The notes beneath the pieces were generated by a model. The model made no database searches. It was not told the DNA's origin and was given only the letters and a program-made list of their open reading frames with translations. A stretch of DNA of 64,000 nucleotides from Streptococcus alactolyticus. Lineage in GTDB: Bacteria; Bacillota; Bacilli; Lactobacillales; Streptococcaceae. Shown here in pieces: positions 61,324 through 64,000 of the stretch; position 1 is the stretch's first letter; every line of letters starts with the position of its first letter. Made by a program: the position numbers and the translations under genes. The stretch covers positions 62,001 to 126,000 of the forward strand of contig NZ_JAAXMT010000005.1 of NCBI RefSeq assembly GCF_012277075.1. Reading direction: 5' to 3'.

Positions 61324-62274
61324 ATGAATGATCAAGAACGCTTACTAACAGTTTTTCTACGTTTGCAATCAGGTGCTCATCTTTCTAAGTTACAGTTAGC
61401 AGATGAGTTTGGAGTTAGTGAAAAAATAATACAGAGAGATTTTTCTCTATTAGGTCATTTCTTGGAATCTCAGCCTATAGTTGCAGCGGAACTTGCCTAT
61501 GATGCGAAATACCATACCCGTTATCTAAAAGGGAAATCATTATTTAATAAAAAGGATATTTTGATAATCTCAAAGATTTTATTAGAGAACCGTTCTTTGA
61601 ACAAAGAGGAAAATAAGTCTCTGATCGATAGTTTGTTGGCTTTAATCTCTAAAAAGGAACAAAAAGAGGTTTATCAAATTATTGCGAGCGAACTACTAAA
61701 TTATGCGCCACTGTCTGATACTCAAAATCGAATTGACAAAATCTGGGAATGGTCGGAAATAATACAAAAAGAGCTAGTTCTAGAGATTCGGTATCAATCG
61801 CCTTACAATAGTGAAAAGCAGCATACCATTTTTCCCGTATCCCTTTACTATGATCTGCATTACTTTTATGTTGTAGCATTTAATTTGACTTTTGAATCGT
61901 ACATGACTTTAAAATTGGATAGAATTTTAGATTGGAAAGTATCTACGGAAAAGAAACCACAGATTTCTTATGGGGAGAAGTTTCGTGATGGAGAAGTACG
62001 GAACAAACGTGTTGATCCATTTATGGGACGAGAGTTGACGATTAGAGTTCAATTTACCTATGACCAAACCATTGTAACGGATCAATTTCCAACTGCTAGG
62101 ATTATTGAACATACCCCTGACGGAGCTGTGATTGAATTTATCAGTCAAGACACACCAGGATTGAAACGATGGTTGCTGAGTCAAGTAGATGCTTTGACAG
62201 TGCTTTCTCCTGCAACGCTAGTAGATGATATGAAGAATTTTCTTAAAAAAATGCAGCAAAATTATGACAAGTAG
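61324..62274 (+). CDS. HTH-WYL domain transcriptional regulator
   Basis: 316-aa regulator. The N-terminal winged helix (about 8-50) contains AHLSKLQLADEFGVSEKIIQ; the WYL domain covers about 130-205 (LEIRYQSPYNSEKQHTIFPV, LYYDLHYFYVVAFN), where the name-giving W-Y-L is YDLHYFYVVA in this protein; a WCX-type C-terminus follows. WYL proteins sense nucleotides or nucleic-acid fragments and often control phage-defence islands (BrxR, CapW). GAGGT lies 5 bases before ATG 61324. It may repress the downstream genes through the palindrome at 62283. Confidence 0.85.
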   Translation: MNDQERLLTVFLRLQSGAHLSKLQLADEFGVSEKIIQRDFSLLGHFLESQPIVAAELAYDAKYHTRYLKGKSLFNKKDILIISKILLENRSLNKEENKSLIDSLLALISKKEQKEVYQIIASELLNYAPLSDTQNRIDKIWEWSEIIQKELVLEIRYQSPYNSEKQHTIFPVSLYYDLHYFYVVAFNLTFESYMTLKLDRILDWKVSTEKKPQISYGEKFRDGEVRNKRVDPFMGRELTIRVQFTYDQTIVTDQFPTARIIEHTPDGAVIEFISQDTPGLKRWLLSQVDALTVLSPATLVDDMKNFLKKMQQNYDK

Positions 62275-62282
62275 ACTAAGTG

Positions 62283-62295
62283 GACAAATATTGTC
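62283..62295 (+). promoter_or_regulatory. Inverted repeat, candidate WYL operator
   Basis: GACAAATATTGTC: perfect 5-bp arms GACAA/TTGTC around ATA. It lies 8 bases after the WYL stop and just upstream of a TATAAT (62308-62313) that precedes the DnaA-like gene. The -35 region of that promoter is poor, as in regulated promoters. Confidence 0.45.
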
Positions 62296-62345
62296 TATGG
62301 AATCTTTTATAATAAACCTATCAAGTTATAAGTCAGGGACAAAAG

Positions 62346-62807
62346 ATGAAACCAGTCAATAAAAATCAAACATTTGAGAATTTTTCGGTTAATGATGGAA
62401 ATGCTTGGGCTTTAGCTGCATTAAAGACAGTTATTAGAGATAAGAATTACTATAATCCGGTTTATATATACGGTAAAGAAGGAGTTGGGAAATCGCACTT
62501 GCTAAATACCACCATCAACGCAATTGTTGAACGAAATAAGGTAGTATTTCTATCAGCAAAAGAACTGGCAGTTGAAATGGTAGAAAAAATTATGTTGTCA
62601 GATGATGACTATATTCTCATCGATGACTTGCAATTACTGCCTAAAGATAAAGCTCTGGAAGAAAAAATCGCCATGCTGATTGAAGCAAACAAGAAACAAG
62701 TGATTATTTCATCCACTATTGACCCCAATAGCATGGAAGTTTCTAGCACATTACAGGAACGATTACAATGGGGATTAACAACAAATATGACATCCCAAAA
62801 TCAATGA
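62346..62807 (+). CDS. Truncated DnaA-like AAA+ protein
   Basis: 153-aa protein equal to the first part of DnaA domain III: TFENFSVNDGNAWALAALKT (DnaA TFENFVVGxxNR), NPVYIYGKEGVGKSHLL with Walker A GKEGVGKS, Walker B ILIDDLQLL and sensor 1 VIISSTIDP. Near the end DnaA reads LxxRLRSRFxWGL, whereas this reads LQERLQWGLTTN, so the RSRF segment with the arginine finger is missing. The lid subdomain, the DNA-binding domain IV and domains I-II are absent. It cannot replace DnaA; it could act as a regulator or decoy of AAA partners, like Hda or DnaC/IstB. GGGAC is the only SD-like sequence before ATG. Helicase-loader homology is an alternative. Confidence 0.82.
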   Translation: MKPVNKNQTFENFSVNDGNAWALAALKTVIRDKNYYNPVYIYGKEGVGKSHLLNTTINAIVERNKVVFLSAKELAVEMVEKIMLSDDDYILIDDLQLLPKDKALEEKIAMLIEANKKQVIISSTIDPNSMEVSSTLQERLQWGLTTNMTSQNQ

Positions 62808-62840
62808 TTAGTAAACTTAGATAGGAAGGAGAAACCTAAC

Positions 62841-62963
62841 ATGCAAGAATGGATTGTTGTCGATCAGTTCGGGAATGTGATTGCACAAGGTTTTTATGAT
62901 AAACAATCAGCAGAATTTTATGCGGAAACTATTCCAAACGCTAGTGTTGAAAAGAAAAGCTAG
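62841..62963 (+). CDS. 40-aa protein of unknown function
   Basis: Short ORF starting MQEWIVVDQFGNVIAQGFYD and ending in a Lys-rich tail (VEKKS). GGAAGGAG lies 10 bases upstream, a strong site, and the ORF is 33 bases after the DnaA-like gene, so it is probably co-transcribed. The pattern WIVVDQFGNVIAxGxxxK with a tailing helix (QSAEFYAETIP) suggests a small beta-hairpin plus helix. Not recognised. Confidence 0.6.
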   Translation: MQEWIVVDQFGNVIAQGFYDKQSAEFYAETIPNASVEKKS

Positions 62964-63080
62964 TAAGATTACAACTTTACAATTGACACACCTTACTTAG
63001 AGTTCGTTTTCGGATATCATGTTCATATTATTTCTTGTGTTCTCTGATTACTAATTGCGGACTTGTGAAAAGTTTGTATG

Positions 63081-63089
63081 TGCTATAAT
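63081..63089 (+). promoter_or_regulatory. Extended -10 promoter of the DUF262 gene
   Basis: TGCTATAAT, an extended -10, 34 bases before the TTG start. No good -35 at 17 bases; TTGTGA at 63063 is 15 bases away. Confidence 0.5.
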
Positions 63090-63123
63090 GAAGGAGTTAG
63101 ATTCCAATAAGGAGGGAAGTATT

Positions 63124-64000
63124 TTGATGTTAATTCAAGACGAATTAAAAATCATCAGCGTAAATGAGTTAATGAATATCAATTTAAAGATTCCAGATTA
63201 TCAACGTCCATATCGTTGGTCATCTAGTTCAACCAATACCCTTTTTGCAGATACCTATGAAGCTTATAAGTTAGGAATTGATGAGTATAGATTAGGTTCA
63301 GTCATTTTGCATAGGGCATTGAATCATAATAGCCAACATTACGATTATAATCTAGTTGATGGACAGCAACGGACTACAACCTTATCCATTTTACTCTATG
63401 CGCTTGGTGAAAAAAGCCAAAAACTTCTGAGTGAAAATTATAAACCATCATCTCGTGATGCAATTTACAATAATTATAAATTGCTCCAAAAGAGAGTGAA
63501 TGAACTTACCAAGGAAGAACAAAGAAAGTATAAAGAGTTTCTTGAAAAAAATTGTACTGTTGTAAAAATTGTGACAGACAGTGAGCAGGAGGCCTTTCAA
63601 TTCTTTGATTCACAAAATTCACGTGGAAAAGCACTCAAGCCTCATGATTTATTGAAGTCGTACCACTTGAGAGAAATGGCTCGAGATTCTGAGCAGTTAA
63701 AAATAAGATTGATTTCTGATTGGGAAGATACGGATCAAAATGCTCTTGAGGATTTGTTTAGAAATTATTTGTATCCAGTCATTCGATGGTTTAATAACAG
63801 GGATGGGCTACATTATTCATCTGATAAAATTCAGTATTTCAAAGGGATCAAGCAATCGAATACTTATAACTATGCGATTTATCATAAAGCCAGTAATATT
63901 TTCATTGAACAAGTTAATTCGAGTGGTTCAAGTGAATTGCTCAGTTCTGGGGAATTAAACCAATTTCAATTAACCCAACCAATTATTGCCGGAAAACGCT
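63124..64000 (+). CDS. DUF262 (GmrS/ParB-like nuclease fold) protein, 3'-truncated by window edge
   Basis: The open frame runs to the window end (about 292 codons visible). DUF262 motifs are clear: IPDYQRPYRWSS (about 22-33), YNLVDGQQRTTTLSILLYA (about 77-95) with the DGQQR signature, and FFDSQNSRGKALKPHDLLKS (about 160-179). DUF262 proteins include GmrS of the type IV restriction enzyme GmrSD, which cuts glucosylated phage DNA, and BrxU. Whether a DUF1524 HNH nuclease domain follows lies outside the window. AGGAGGG supports TTG 63124 (8 bases) better than ATG 63127 (11 bases); both are in frame. Confidence 0.85.
   Translation, partial: MMLIQDELKIISVNELMNINLKIPDYQRPYRWSSSSTNTLFADTYEAYKLGIDEYRLGSVILHRALNHNSQHYDYNLVDGQQRTTTLSILLYALGEKSQKLLSENYKPSSRDAIYNNYKLLQKRVNELTKEEQRKYKEFLEKNCTVVKIVTDSEQEAFQFFDSQNSRGKALKPHDLLKSYHLREMARDSEQLKIRLISDWEDTDQNALEDLFRNYLYPVIRWFNNRDGLHYSSDKIQYFKGIKQSNTYNYAIYHKASNIFIEQVNSSGSSELLSSGELNQFQLTQPIIAGKR

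Noticed and set aside
62281..62313. Standard sigma-70 promoter before the DnaA-like gene
   Set aside because: TATAAT is clear, but TTGTCT is only 11 bases and TGGACA 21 bases upstream, so no acceptable -35 spacing.

Overview
The window is a 64 kb chromosomal piece of a low-GC streptococcus, most likely of the bovis/equinus group (equinus, lutetiensis, infantarius, gallolyticus). I infer this from the gene content: a complete mevalonate pathway, the DUF1149-degV-dapB-cca-ABC-F run, thyA-folA-clpX-ysxC, clpL, an L10-leader rplJL operon, strong AGGAGG ribosome binding sites and exact CodY and MET-box operators. No rRNA, tRNA, transposase, integrase or CRISPR array was recognised.

Layout. 1-6.9 kb: 3' part of fruA, a MET-box-controlled metE (frameshifted) with a bifunctional homocysteine methyltransferase/methylene-THF reductase, and a GH73 autolysin. 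6.9-7.9 kb: a degenerate array of tiny amphipathic peptide ORFs. 7.9-18 kb: a GNAT gene, a TMEM175-type channel, the DUF1149/DegV/DapB/CCA/ABC-F operon and a heterodimeric ABC exporter. 18-20.5 kb: queCDEF behind a preQ1-I riboswitch. 20.5-27.3 kb: a DUF308 protein, CodY-controlled gdhA, a deformylase-like gene, and a MarR gene with a second heterodimeric exporter. 27.5-32.4 kb: a patchwork AT-rich island inserted in an osmolyte-type ABC permease gene, carrying an MFS transporter and bile salt hydrolase behind two tandem 15-bp palindromes, flanked by gene fragments. 32.4-41.3 kb: an aldo/keto reductase, a LysR regulator and a seven-gene catabolic operon that resembles S-(2-succino)cysteine salvage clusters, in which five of seven genes carry lesions. 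41.4-48.9 kb: mevalonate genes in two opposed blocks around hemolysin III and DUF1836 genes. 49-52.6 kb: thyA, folA, a 56-aa membrane protein, clpX, ysxC. 52.7-56.9 kb: a CPBP protease next to remnants of an S-methylmethionine locus, then clpL. 57-58.3 kb: rplJ-rplL. 58.5-64 kb: an AT-rich accessory cluster with a tandem AAA (CbxX-like) ATPase, a WYL regulator, a truncated DnaA-like AAA protein, a 40-aa protein and a DUF262 protein cut by the window edge.

Two themes stand out. Sulfur amino acid metabolism is decaying: metE, the putative S-methylmethionine genes and the putative succinocysteine operon all carry lesions. The right-hand accessory cluster has the make-up of a defence or genome-conflict locus (WYL regulator, AAA ATPases, DUF262) in a combination I do not recognise as a named system; it is the best candidate here for something undescribed.
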